Origin: Cryptomeria japonica
Taxonomy: Eukaryota > Streptophyta > Pinopsida > Cupressales > Cupressaceae
Assembly: GCF_030272615.1 (NCBI RefSeq)
Contig: NC_081413.1
Span: 332,172,302 to 332,236,301 of the forward strand
Direction: 5' to 3'
DNA: 64,000 bases
Below are positions 34,913 through 47,283 of this stretch, piece by piece. Position 1 is the first letter of the stretch. Every line of letters begins with the position of its first letter. The notes under the pieces are model-generated. The model searched no databases and was not told the DNA's origin. It saw only the letters and a list, made by a program, of their open reading frames with translations. Position numbers and translations under genes: made by a program.

Positions 34913-36431
34913 TGTAGACGTCTAAAACTGGTCAACGCTTGCGGAGTCGTATTTTAACATTGGCGCATTGCCTTATTTTAGGTTTTTGTGTCGCATTAAC
35001 ATCTCTTCTATGTTGTGTACTTGGTCTTTATCATTTATGAGCATCGAGTCCTTCTTCTGCATTCTTCATTTGTCTCACTTTCGAATTTGGTCTTGTCGAT
35101 AGCAATCTTCAGTCATGATTTTGATCGATCTTATCCTGTTGCATCAATGTGCGTGTTAATTTGTCATCATTTTGGACATCGTCAATCCTAATTAGGGTTT
35201 TGTCCTCTTTTCAATCTTGTCATCTTGTGATCGATTCATCATCGATCCTTGTCCTCTGATCAAATTGTCATCAATCTTGTCGTCTTGCGATCGATTTGTC
35301 ATCGATCGTTGACATTTTCAATCTTGTCATTTTGCGATCGATTTGTCATCGATCGTTGTCATTTTCAATCTTGCGATTGATTTTTTATCGGTCGTCGTCC
35401 TTCTCAATCATGTCAATTTGGATCAATTAGTCATTGTTCCTCGTCAATTGGTGCATTTATCAATCAAATCACTTATCAGCATTGGTCCTTTGTCAGTCAG
35501 AATCATGATCAAATCGAATCGACATCAATTATCTTTTGTCAAGACCTAATTGTCATCCTTGCATTTCTAATTCATCTTCTAAGGTTTTATGATTTATTCA
35601 TTTAATCTTGTTTGTCATTTTCCCTCTAGGTTAAATAATTTATTTATTTATCCTAAGTCTTCTTGTCACAATTAAATATTTATTTAATTGGCTAACTAAT
35701 TCCTCCTCTCTTTGTGAATTAATTAATGAATGAAAAATTATTAATTAATTTACCTAATTTTCCAATTTACTAATTTCTCCTAATTCTTAATTTTCTAATT
35801 TTCATCAATTTTCTAATTTCCTAATTTCTAATTCATCTAATTTTCAATTTTCTCCTATATTTCCCCTAATTTCATGGGAATGACATAGCAATTTGTCATA
35901 ATTTGTTATAATTGACAATCAATCAATTTTGACATAGCAATTTGTCATAATTTGTCATAATTGACAATCAATCAATTTTGACATAGCAATTTGTCATAAT
36001 TATCAATCAATCAATCTTGCATAGAAAGTGTCAATTTGTCATAATTTGTCATATTTGTCATTCTTGATTTGAAATTTCCATTCGAATCAAATTCATGCTA
36101 ATCTTGTCTTTTCTCCAATTTGTCTATAAATTGGATGAATTTCTTTAATCAAAAGGTCGAATCAATCACGCTTCTAGTACCCTTATGCTGTCATCTTGTC
36201 TTAACAATCTTGCTTTCACATTATGCTTATGCACTTGAAGGTGAGATCCACAAAACAAAAGCAATTTGAAGGAGAAAGAAGGACAATGGAGAATCATGGA
36301 GGAGACATTCACGTTTGCGTTGGTTTGCATCTGAATTGAATGTTTTATTTCCCTTTCTCTATTGAATGTAATTAGGATTTATCATTGCAATTTTGTTTTC
36401 GTGATTGAGCCAGGCTAATTACCTATCTACA
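34913..36431 (+). mobile_element. 3' LTR of element A
   Basis: Starts tgtagacgtctaaaactggt and ends cctatctaca; length 1519 bp. From 35500 on it is almost identical to the 5' LTR. In the first 350 bases several differences are C/T or G/A, as expected from decay of methylated cytosines. TATA box at 36124-36131. Confidence 0.93.
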
Positions 36432-36436
36432 AGCAT
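36432..36436. repeat. Target-site duplication of element A, right copy (agcat)
   Basis: Directly follows the tatctaca end of the 3' LTR and matches 23171-23175. Confidence 0.92.
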
Positions 36437-36661
36437 ATAAAATCCATTGAGTACATATATCATCAAATCACATGATCAATCATGATAGCACCAACATCCA
36501 TATAGATCATCAAAATAGCATATGTCCAATAGTGTTTAACATCAATAATAAGTAATTGAAGCACACGAGTAATCATCATCCAAATCATCAAATATAGTCT
36601 AGATAAGTCTATCAAGCATAATATAAAAGTCAACTCTAGTCAAAATAGGTCAAATCAAGGG

Positions 36662-37262
36662 TGGACACTACAGACAAGGAGAAGATTGAGAAGGTGGTAA
36701 TCAAGTTTTTGATTACCTTTAACAAATATATAGATGACATTGAAGGTAAACTACCCAAAGAGATTTTGGAGGTAATGATAGAGAAGAAAAGGGTTGTAAT
36801 TATGGAGTCAAATATGAGGAATCAAGCATTGAATATGGTAACCAATTTGTTGTCAAAGGAAGAAATGACAAGAATTAAATAAGACCTAAACAGAAGATTT
36901 AGGAGAAAGGAAAGGGTGAACTTAATCATGGGAGGAGATCCAAAAGATATTAAAAGAATAGCAAAATAGACAAAAATGATGCCATGGAAGTTGTGGAACA
37001 ACTAAAGGTTACTTCTTCTTTTCCTCTAGAGAAGAGAAACATAGAATCTGGTTTGGAAGAGACAAATAGTAAGTCAGATCTAGAAAGGAGCATAGACAAG
37101 AAAAAAAGTGAGAATGTTGATCTAGATATAGTTTTGAGTGATTAGAAGAATGCAAAACAAAATATAATGGAGGTTGTTGAAGAGATTTCAGAAGGCACTA
37201 GGGAAGAATAAAAGAATTAGGATCCGAAGAAGGAGAAAATAGAAGAAAGAACATAAGGAAAG
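36662..37262 (+). pseudogene. Unknown reading frame D, second part (unit 2 copy)
   Basis: Duplicate of 19302-19891 created by the tandem triplication, with scattered substitutions (for example LPKEILEVMIEKK in place of LPKEVLEVLIEKK). The upstream C' terminus reads cactaca here, a better-preserved end than in unit 1. Confidence 0.55.
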
Positions 37263-37308
37263 TGTAATGCCCTTCCCTGATTCATCTTTCCTTTTTGTGC
37301 ATCGATAG

Positions 37309-38404
37309 TGTAGACACACAAAATTGACTAAATTAATAGTTAATTAATTATGTCTTTATCACACGATTAATTTAATTAATCATATTAACCTACCATTACA
37401 TTTAAATTATATTTAATTAATATCCCCTTTCCACTTCTTCCAAATATTGATTTATTTCAATAAATCAAACTCATCTTTATGGAATATTCCATTTTTATCC
37501 CTAATCCTAATTAGCTAAATTAATCCATGATTAATTAGGCTAATTTAGTGATTCTTACAAACCTATCATCTAATCCCCTCATTATCCTTGTTAATCCAAA
37601 GCCTAACCAATGTTAGTATTTATTCAAATTAAAAATACTACACATCTACCGAAACTCACATGTGACTCACAAGTCACTTCACATGTCCACATCACCTTTG
37701 ACCAAAGGGTTCTCACACATGTGTGGGGATGCTCTTCCCCATAGAGCCACCCTACTCATTCCTCTTTTAGCTCGTATGTCATAAAATCTCTTCCACTAGT
37801 CCTCACACCTTGCCACAAGTATTTCCACTTGTCACCTCTTGGACCTCCCAAGATTTTCTACACATGTGTGAGCACACTTACCCTTGCACCCACTTCTCCT
37901 TGTGACACTTGTCATAAGGCTAAGCCTTCAAACCTGAGACTACATTCCCTTTCAATCTTAGCCCTTGATCAATATTCAATCTTGACCATCGATTTCCAAG
38001 CCTCCAACTTTATAAATTGAAGCCCTTATCTCTTATCAAAGGATCCACTTTTTATGCATCCTCATGCTGGATTTTTATCCACTTATCATAGCACAATCAT
38101 AATGCCCATTGTGATCTATCATATCTACATCCATCATCTATGTTGTTATGCTAGTTGAGAGCATTCCACACTTAACCCTACTCAATCTCCCACTCTTCAT
38201 TTGACAACCTCAAAGCAATGCGGGTCGTAGAGGCGAGGAGGACAAGGAAGACCGAAATGGCGTAGGGAGCATCATGAGTGAAGTCTTTCTTTATGTTCAT
38301 GTTTCTCATTTATGCTTTTTTCATACTTTCATGATATCATTCTTGAAATGGTTTTGGTTTGTTTATATATTTACTAGCTTTACTAACCATTTTATGATGA
38401 TACA
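37309..38404 (+). mobile_element. LTR of element B, tandem unit 2 copy
   Basis: Starts tgtagacacacaaaattgac after gatag (37304-37308), ends gatgataca, followed by a mutated primer-binding site at 38407-38426. Length 1096 bp. TATA box tataaatt at 38011-38018. Confidence 0.88.
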
Positions 38405-41313
38405 TTTGGTGATCCTGATGTGTATCGCTGTACTTGAATGACCTATTTTCCATATTTGTTAATCTGCGTTGATATGTTGATAAATGACTTAAATCCATAG
38501 GTTTACGGTTATATTTGATTATGGATTTGTAATGATTATGAACTTGATATATGAATGTATACAAGCCATGTATGAGACCACTCCTTTGTTATTTTGAGGA
38601 TAACACTTCCACACCTGTGTGTGGTACAATCATCTTACTGCTTTACCTTTTTTATGTCACACGATGTCAGAAGTGTTGCATGAATGTATATATATTTTGC
38701 AGATATTAATATTGTTCTTACCCTGTGCTAACTATCCAGTCTCCCTTGTCAAAAGTAACGTACCACTTTTCTAATGTTGTGAGTTATCATGTCAATCTGA
38801 ACTTAGTGGTCAACTATCCCTAGGTGCCGAAAATTGGTTGCATTCTCTAAACACACGAGGGTCGGTCTTGTTCAGTGTTTCACTTATTTGGATTGACTAC
38901 ACACTAACGCAAGCCAACGTACCATCTCTTTCCTTGATATTCCCAATCATTGGCATTCATCAGATAGAGACTGAAAATACCCATCGGTTATGTGCTGCCC
39001 TAATAATTCTCACTTATTGCAGCATAGGAACTTTATTGTGTTGAATCATTTCTTTGTCTTATAGTAAAATATCATGCAACCATTGCATTCCGTGAGATGA
39101 CACATTATGTCCAGAGAATCCCCATGACTTCTGCATCTCGTGCAAATTGTACAGTCATGCATTCCATGAAATGACTTCTTTTTTAAGGCATTCTATCGAA
39201 TAGAAGAAAACCTTCTTTTCCACGTTTGCACACTTTGTAGAGGTGCTCTGCCAAATGCATTTGCTTAAAAGTTTTTAAATCTGTTTTCAAAAAGCTCTCC
39301 CATCACCACATAGGTTGTATAATTTAGTTGAAATCATACCAATAGCAATAGCTTATGCATCAATTATCTGTGTTAGCATCTTTAAATCTATTTCAAAGTT
39401 TTCAATATGTGCACATGCAAAGGAGGACTACAAAATTTGTTGGGTATGAAGTTGTTGTGTGTAGAAAAGAGGAGGAACTTGCAAATTGCCAATTACTACG
39501 ATGATATCTATAGAAGCAATATCATTAGTCATGTTCTAGTAGTATCATTATTAGTCATGGTTGCATCAATAGAAGCAATATCAGTGTTCATGTTATAGCT
39601 GATGTTCATTAGTTTTAGTCAGCAAGGATATGCACTATCTTGGCTTGTCATAAGATATTAGATATTCCTTTGAAAGCAATTTAGGTGTAATGAGAAAACC
39701 AACATACATGAGAGGCTACAAATAAACTAATTTTGAGAGAGTTAGATTGTAAAGTCAAGTGAGCTTGGTAGTGTCATGCTTTCCTGCAATGATGCTTAGC
39801 CCAAGTATAAAGGTAGTTTGATTGTGGGACCTACATGTGCCTTGTAATTCACAATTTAGTGGGATTGTCTTTTTGACTGGTAATTTGTGGAGCGGTACCA
39901 CTATCTTAATTACACACTACCAAAGTGACTTGCAAGAAGGATGAAACACATGCAAGTAGGGAAAATTGCAAAAATGACATATTGGGTTTTGTAAGTATTA
40001 CAATATTTGTCCCTCCATAGATCATTTCATAAAGTCAGTTTTTTTAAAATTTCCTTTGATTTTTGCTATCGAATTATCTACCAAGGTGCAATTGCAGAAT
40101 TTTAAAGAGGAGCTTTAACAAAATTGTTCTTATAGAATAACACACACATTTTGCAATGTTAGTCTTAAAAGAACTCTTATTTGTATTTAGCAAAATCTTG
40201 CACAATCACACTTTGCTATTATGGTTTAAAACTAACATTCACATCGTCATAATGAGTGAAGCCAGGTGAAGACATATATAGAACAAGCAAGTGATAGAGA
40301 ATCACAATGACACATCCCGCTCGCAATGAGTGATTTGGAATCATCTCTATCACAAAGATAGTCAAACAATAGTCAAACACATCTCATAAACATCTCATCA
40401 AATGTAATGATGAAGTAGGGTTAGCGTAATCGTAATCATCATCAAAAACATGATAAATCAAATCTATCGATAATACATCACATAGTGAGCATATAAAATC
40501 CATCGAGAACATATATCATCAAATCACATTATCAATCATGATATTACCAACATCCATATAGATCATAGAAATAGCATATGTCCAATAGTGTCTAACATCA
40601 GTAATAAGTAACTGAAGTACATGAGTAATCATCATCCAAATCATCAAATATAATCTAGATAAGTCTATCAAGCGTAATATAAAAGTCAACTCTAGTCAAA
40701 ATAGGTCAAATCAAGGGTGGACACTATAGACAAAGAGTAGATTGAGAAGGTGGTAATCAAGTTTTTGATTACCTTTAACAAATATATAGTTGACATTGAA
40801 GGTAAACTACCCAAAGAGATTTTGTAGGTATTGATAGAGAAGAAAAGGGTTGTAATTATGGAGCCAAATATGAGGAATCAAGCGTTGAATATGGTAACCA
40901 GTTTGTTGTCAAAGGAAGAAATGACAAGAATTAAATAAGACCTAAACACAAGATTTAGGAGAAAGGAAAGGGTGAACTTAATCATGGGAGGAGATCCAAA
41001 AGATATTAAAAGAATAGAAAAATAGACAAAAATGATGCCATGGAAGTTGTGGAATAACTAAAGGTTACTTCTTCTTTTCCTCTAGAGAAGACAAACATAG
41101 AATCTGGTTTGGAAGAGACAAATAGTAAGTCAGATCTAGAAAGGAGCATAGAGAAGAAAAAAAGTGAGAATGTTGATCCAGATATAGTTTTGAGTGATTA
41201 GAAGAATGCAAAACGCAATTTAATGGAGGTTGTTGACGAGATTTCAGAAGGCATTAGGGAAGAATAAAATAATTAGGATCCGAAGGAGGAGAAAATAGAA
41301 GAAAGAACATAAG

Positions 41314-41318
41314 GAAAG
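41314..41318. repeat. Target-site duplication of C, left copy (gaaag)
   Basis: Matches 56250-56254. Copies of the left junction also occur in unit 1 (19887-19891) and unit 2 (37258-37262). Confidence 0.8.
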
Positions 41319-41364
41319 TGTAATGCCCTTCCCTGATTCATCTTTCCTTTTTGTGCATCGATAA

Positions 41365-42462
41365 TGTAGACACATAAATATGACTAAATTAATAGTTAAT
41401 TAATTATGTCTTTATCACGCGATTAATTCTAATTAATCATATTAACTTACCATTACATTTAAATTATATTTAATTAATATCCCCTTTCCACTTCTTCCAA
41501 ATATTGATTTATTTCAATAAATCAACCTCATTTTTATGGAATATTCCATTTTTATCCCTAATCCTAATTGGCTAAATTAATCCATGATTAATTAGGCTAA
41601 TTTAGTGATTCTTACAAACCTATCATCTAATCCCCTCATTATCCTAATTAATCCAAAGCCTAACCAATGTTAGTATTTATTCAAATTAAAAATACTACAC
41701 ATCTACCCAAACTCACATGTGATTCACAAGTCACTTCACATGTCCACATCACCTTTGACCAAAGGGTTTTCAAACATGTGTGGGGATGCTCTTCCCCATA
41801 GAGCCACCCTACTCATTCCTCTTTTAGCCCATATGTCATAAAATCTCTTCCACTATTCCTTACACCTTGCCACAAGTATTTCCACTTGTCACCTCTTGGA
41901 CCTCCCAAGATTTGCTCACACATGTGTGAGCACACTTACCCTTGCACCCACTTCTCCTTGTGACACTTGTCATAAGGCTAAGCCTTCAAACCTGAGACCA
42001 CATTCCCTTTCAATCTTAGCCCTTGATCAATATTCAATCTTGACCGTCGATTTCCAAGCCTCCAACTTTATAAATTGAAGCGCTTATCTCTTATCAAAGG
42101 ATCCACTTTTTATGCATCCTCATGCTGGATTTTTATCCACTTATCATAGCACAATCATAATGCCCATTGTGATCTATCATATCTACATCCATCATCTATG
42201 TTGTTATGCTAGTTGAGAGAATTCCACACTTAACCCTACTCAATCTCCCACTCTTCATTTGACAACCTCAAAGCAATGCGGTTCGTAGATTAGAGGAGGA
42301 CAAGGAAGACCGAAATGGCGTAGGGAGCATCATGAGTGAAGTCTTTCTTTATGTTCATGATTCTCATTTATGCTTTTTTCATACTTTCATGATATCATTC
42401 TTGAAATGGTTTTGGTTTGTTTATATATTGACTAACTTTACTAAACATTTTATGATGATACA
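41365..42462 (+). mobile_element. 5' LTR of element B (unit 3 copy)
   Basis: Starts tgtagacacataaatatgac, ends gatgataca; length 1098 bp. It contains a near-palindromic cacatgtgtgagcacac segment (about 41919-41935) and the TATA box tataaatt at 42069-42076. Confidence 0.9.
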
Positions 42463-42464
42463 TT

Positions 42465-42484
42465 TGGTGAACCTGACGTGAATC
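42465..42484 (+). promoter_or_regulatory. Primer-binding site of element B, tRNA-Trp type
   Basis: tggtgaacctgacgtgaatc lies two bases after the LTR. It complements the 3' end of plant tRNA-Trp with one mismatch in 20. Unit 1 and unit 2 copies (21060, 38407) carry more mutations. Confidence 0.78.
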
Positions 42485-45400
42485 GCTGTACTTGAATGAC
42501 TTATTTTCCATATTTGTTAATGTGCATTGATATGTTAATAAATGACTTGAATCCATAGGTTTATGGTTAGATTTGATTATGGATTTATAATGTTTACTAA
42601 CTTGATATATGAATGTATACGAGCCATGTATGAGACCATTCCGTTGTTGTTTTGAGGATAACACATCCACACCTGTGTGTGGTACAATTATCTTACCGTT
42701 TTACCTTTTTTATGTCACACGATGTCAGAAGTGTTGCATGAATGTATATATATTTTGCAGATATTAATATTGTTCTTACCTTGTGCTAACTATCTGGTCT
42801 CCCCTGTCAAAAGTAACATACCACTTTTCTAATGTTGTGAATTATCATGTCAATCTGAACTTAGTGATCAGCTATCCCTAGGCACCGAAAATTGGTTGCA
42901 TTCTCTAAACACACGAGGATCGGTCTTGTTCAGTGTTTCACTTATTTGGATTGACTACACACTAACCCAAGCCAACATACCATCTCTTTCCTTGATATTC
43001 CCAATCACTTACATTCATCAGATAGAGATTGAAAATACCCATCGCTTATGTGCTGCCCTAATAATTCTCACTTATTGGAGCATAGGAACTTCATTGTGTT
43101 GAATCATTTCTTTGTCTTATAGTAAAATATCATGCAACCATTGCATTCCGTGAGATGACACATTATGTCCAGAGAATCCCCGTGACTTCTACATCTTGTG
43201 CAAATTGTACAGTCATGCATTCCATGAAATGACTTGTTTTTTAAGGCATTCTATCGAATGGATGAAAACCTTCTTTTCCACGTTTGCACACTTTGCAGAG
43301 GTGCTCTGCCAAATGCATTTGCTTAAAAGTTTTTAAATCTGTTTTCAAAAAGCTCTCCCATCACCACATAGGTTGTATAATTTAGTTGAAATCATGCCAA
43401 TAGCAATAGCTTATACATCAATTATCTGTGTTAGCATCTTTAAATCTGTTTCAATGTTTTCAGTATGTGCACATGCAAAGGAGGACTACAAAATTTGTTG
43501 GGTATGAAGTTGTTTCATAGAAAAGAGGAGGAACTTGCAAATTGCCAATTACCATGATGATATCTATAGAAGTAATATCATTATTCATGTTATAGTAGTA
43601 TCATTATTAGTCATGGTTGCATCAATAGAAGAAATATCAGTGTTCATGTTATAGTTGATGTTCATCAATTTTAGTCGGCAAGGATATGCACTATCTTGGC
43701 TTGTCATAAGATATTAGATATTCCTTTGAAAGCAATTTAGGTGTAATGAGAAAACCAACATACATGAGAGGCTACAAATAAACTGATTTTGAGAGAGTTA
43801 GATTGTAATGTCAAGTGAGCTTGGTAGTGTCATGCTTTCCTGCAATGATGCTTAGCCCAAGTATAAAGGTAGTTTGATGGTGGGACCTACATGTGCCTTG
43901 TAATTCATAATTTAGTGGGATTGGCTTTTTGACTGGTAATTTGTGGAGCGGTACCACTATCTTAATTGCACACTACCAAAGTGACTTGCAAGAAGGATGA
44001 AACACATGCAAGTATGGAAAATTGCAAAAATGGCATATTGGGTTTTGTAAGTATTACAATATTTGTCCCTCCATAGATCATTTCATTAAGTCATTTTAAA
44101 AAAAATTTCCTTTGATTTTTGCTAACAAATTATTTAACAAGGTGCAATTGCACAATTTTAAAGAGGAGCTTTAACAAAATTGTTCTTACAGAATAACACA
44201 CACATTTTGCAATGTTAGGCTTAAAAGAACTTTTATTTGTATTCAGCAAAATCTTGCACAATCACGCTTTGCTATGATGGTTTAAAATGAACAATCACAT
44301 TGCTATCTTGGCTAAAAAGAACACCATGGTTGTTGGAGAAACATCTCCAAGAAGCAATTAGATCACATTGCAATGGGATAAAAAGAACAAGTGTCTTTTG
44401 TGTTTGGCACACTTGTGCAAATTTGTAGAGTGGTCCCAATTCTAAGACACTCTATCCTCTCCCTTGGCTCTCGTGGTCTTAGGTGCAAGAGAAAAGTATT
44501 AGTAACACTCCAAATTTTCTATTTTTAAGAGAGGCCTGCCAAGGGACACATCACCCTTGGGACGACCTTGAGCAGTAAATCCTTCGAGCAGCTATATAAA
44601 TTAGGTGAGAGAGAAAGTTGTAGCCTTAGGTGTATTTTTTCCTATAGTGTAACTTGTCGAAAGGACATATGGGCCCCATCGTGAGTTACTAGGCTCTTAA
44701 GTGAGTCACTGCAGAATGAACTTACATCTAAAGACATCGAACATTACTAGACACATCTTATTTTAGAAACCCACCCATTATATTGATTGAGGATATTTGT
44801 GAAAAGTTCAGTGCAAGAGCATAGAAGGTTTTTCTCCCAATATACTCACCATACATATTTCCTTGAGTAGAAACAGGGATTTTTGAAAAGCTACTTGTAG
44901 CTTGATGAAAGTGGAGGTTCCCCCATCATAGGGATCACCTATCTGTTATGCTTGTACAAGACTTAGTATATCACATCCTTACCTGCCACGATGGGATACA
45001 TAAAGTATGTAGTACCAAAGTCGAAGAAATATCAAGCTATGGGCTGAAAATATTGCAACTGACCATTTCCTTAGGGATAAAAAGTATTTATGTTGTCTTC
45101 ATCTTGTTTCATACCAGTGCAAATTTGGGCTGACTTTAGGCCTATGAACATACATGCATTATTAGGTTCAAAAAGTTCATGAATGGGTTGATTTAGACCC
45201 ACACCATTTGTGCCATTTTTGAAAGGGCAAGAATATGTGCTTGATGTGTTTTTCTTGTCAAAGGAATCAAACATCTGAAACAAGTTACACCCCAACAATG
45301 ATCTAATCAAACAAAAAAAACATTCTTAAAAAAGCCATCAATGCTTCGTGTTTGTAAATCTCTCAAATATGCCATGAAGTCAATTTATCGAAAAACCAAA

Positions 45401-46502
45401 AAGGCAAAGTGAAAAGAAAAGCCAAAAGAAAAGAAGCTTCTTGTATAAGAACCGCAAGCTTTTATTGAAACATCGCTCTTTCATCCATCAATATCATGAT
45501 TTTAGTCACAGTTTTACCGACGACTTTGAATTAGAACCACTTGCATCACAAGCTTTCTTTCAAAGAAGGGCTCTATCATATCATCACAATCACGGTCAAC
45601 GTATTCCTCCATCATACATTCCACAAGCCACAATCACTTATTAGAGATTCCTAGGTTCACATAATCCTCCTACTTTCTCTTAGTTCATTCACTTCTAATC
45701 TTTCCAAAATCAAAACATCATAATAATTTCTTTCATCTTTCTCACTTCAAAATCATTTCCAAAATCAATCGTCAAATTCATAGTCCCTTAGTAGAAATTC
45801 CTAGGTTCACAATCCAAACATCAAAAATCCATTCAACTCTCAACACAAAGAGGTCTTGTCTTCAGTTCTTTCGGATATTTCTAATCAAAACAACAAATAC
45901 TCTCTAGTGTGTCTCTATATCTAGGATCAATCATCCTAAGGGGCATTACTAAGCATCATAGATAGGTTAAAACTAGTTTTTGAGTAAATCATGTCATAGC
46001 TAGGTAGCTTGTGATTTGTAAACACAAACATTGCTACACCTCATCTCACAATTACTAAGCATAGGTTAAACCTAGATTTTGAGTGCATCCTCTCATAGCT
46101 AGGTAGCTTTGTGTTTAGAACAAAACAAACCTTGCTACACCTCATCACACCAACATAAATACTTTCTAGTGTGTCTTTACATCTAGGAAATATCATCCTA
46201 AGGGACATTGATAAGAATCATAGATAGGTTAAAACCAGTTTTTGAGTGCATCCTCTCATAGGTAGGTAGCTTGTGATTTGTAACAACACAAACCTTGCTA
46301 CATCTCATCTCACAAAATTGTTGCAAACCAGGTTACAAGAAATCTCAAAAAGGACTTTGTTGATATCCAACTTTTAGTGTAGGAGATCAAACATCCACAA
46401 AACATTTCAACTCATCATCGTCATCATAAAATCTTGGAACTATAAGAAAGGATCACCCATCCACTTTTTCATTCATCTCATTTCTAAAACACATACTTCA
46501 AC
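42485..46502 (+). other. Leader region of element B, no recognised gene
   Basis: The first 1.83 kb is part of the triplicated unit. The rest (44313-46502) is unique and contains a direct repeat of about 100-250 bp (45897-46320) with cataggttaaa and ctcatagctaggtagctt landmarks. Frames of 60-80 residues have no recognisable features. Confidence 0.6.
45897..46320. repeat. Direct repeat in the B leader, three partial copies
   Basis: The landmarks gataggttaaaac, ttttgagtgcatcctctcat, taggtagctt and ccttgctaca recur three times, at about 45960, 46060 and 46215. The first and third copies also share tctagtgtgtct and atcatcctaag. Confidence 0.8.
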
Positions 46503-47283
46503 ATGGCTACAACTAGATCTCAGAGTCAGAGATGCAAGAAACCATAAATACTTCATGAATTGGATAATGAAGAAAATCCCAACCCCTTTCATCATGGAGA
46601 ATTTAAAGGGGGAGAAGACCCAAATACTCCCACACAAGAGGAAATTAAAATAAGCCACATAAGACTCCAGATTTAATAGAATCTTTGATGAGGTTCTCAA
46701 GGGAAATGCTAATGCTCATTTCTTAAGACTTGCTCAAGAAGGTGCTAAACTCCCTTCAGACTTCAACATATCAAAACTTCAGGAAGCACCAGAGTACACC
46801 CAAAACAATCATCATAAAGATAAAAATCAAAATGAGAGAAGGATGAGGGATACCTACCATAATGATGATGACCAATATCAACGAATGGACCACATGTATG
46901 CATCACCTCTTCCCACAGAAATGGATCTTTTGAGACAACAAGTACAAGACCTTGCTCAACAATTGAACTCGGGGAGGCCACAAAAGAGATATGCTCTCGA
47001 GGACATCTGTCCATATCCATTTGATAAGAGAATTATCATGCCTCCCTTTCCACAAAATTTTGGGATGCCAAAATTTGACAAACCAAGGGGACATCAGGAT
47101 CTAATAGACCAAGAAAACATCACAGTGGACACAAACAAGGGATCTGCAAACACAATCACACCATCTTTAAAGACCCATTTTCCAAACATGATAAGGGAAA
47201 GACATCAACCTCAGGAACACAAAACAATATTGCCAACTATACAAAGGTCTCATACGATTATACCATCAATGATATCCATATAA
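46503..47283 (+). pseudogene. Gypsy gag remnant of element B
   Basis: Starts at ATG 46503 (MATTRSQSQR), then hits stops. Reading continues in another frame with LAQEGAKLPSDFNISKLQEA, and from 46843 a 146-residue open stretch contains LRQQVQDLAQQL and the motif PPFPQNFGMPKFDK, which is typical of plant gypsy gag proteins at the start of the retrotransposon gag domain. The core gag helices and the zinc knuckle that should follow are missing. A working gag would form the virus-like particle; this one is truncated. Confidence 0.7.

Larger units (their letters stand above)
23176..36431 (+). mobile_element. Element A: complete non-autonomous LTR retrotransposon carrying a PMD cassette
   Basis: A 13256-bp element bounded by LTRs of 1543 and 1519 bp, with 5-bp TSD agcat. 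It has a primer-binding site (24724-24741) and a purine tract (34898-34912), so its transcription direction is plus. The internal region holds a repeat-rich leader, an 816-codon sense frame of unknown function, A-rich and 32-bp tandem repeats, and an antisense plant mobile domain gene. No gag, protease, RT, RNase H or integrase motif is visible, so it would depend on enzymes of another element. Its 3' region is homologous in layout to B and G. The two LTRs differ by a few percent, mostly by transitions, so insertion is comparatively recent. Confidence 0.93.
22951..40267. repeat. Tandem unit 2 of the triplication, split by element A
   Basis: Positions 22951-23175 and 36437-40267 together make one 4056-bp unit. 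Element A and one TSD copy occupy 23176-36436. All landmarks of unit 1 recur: the C' end, the D fragment (36662-37262), a B LTR (37309-38404) and B internal sequence. The next unit begins at 40268. Confidence 0.93.
40268..44312. repeat. Tandem unit 3 of the triplication, continuous with the rest of B
   Basis: Repeats the landmarks of units 1 and 2. At gctatcttgg (about 44303-44312) it departs from them and continues into the rest of B. This places one duplication breakpoint inside B near 44312 and the other inside C' near 18841. Confidence 0.92.

Noticed and set aside
19938-42462. Three independent insertions of B-family LTRs
   Set aside because: All three share the same left and right flanks for kilobases, so they are duplicates from the tandem triplication.
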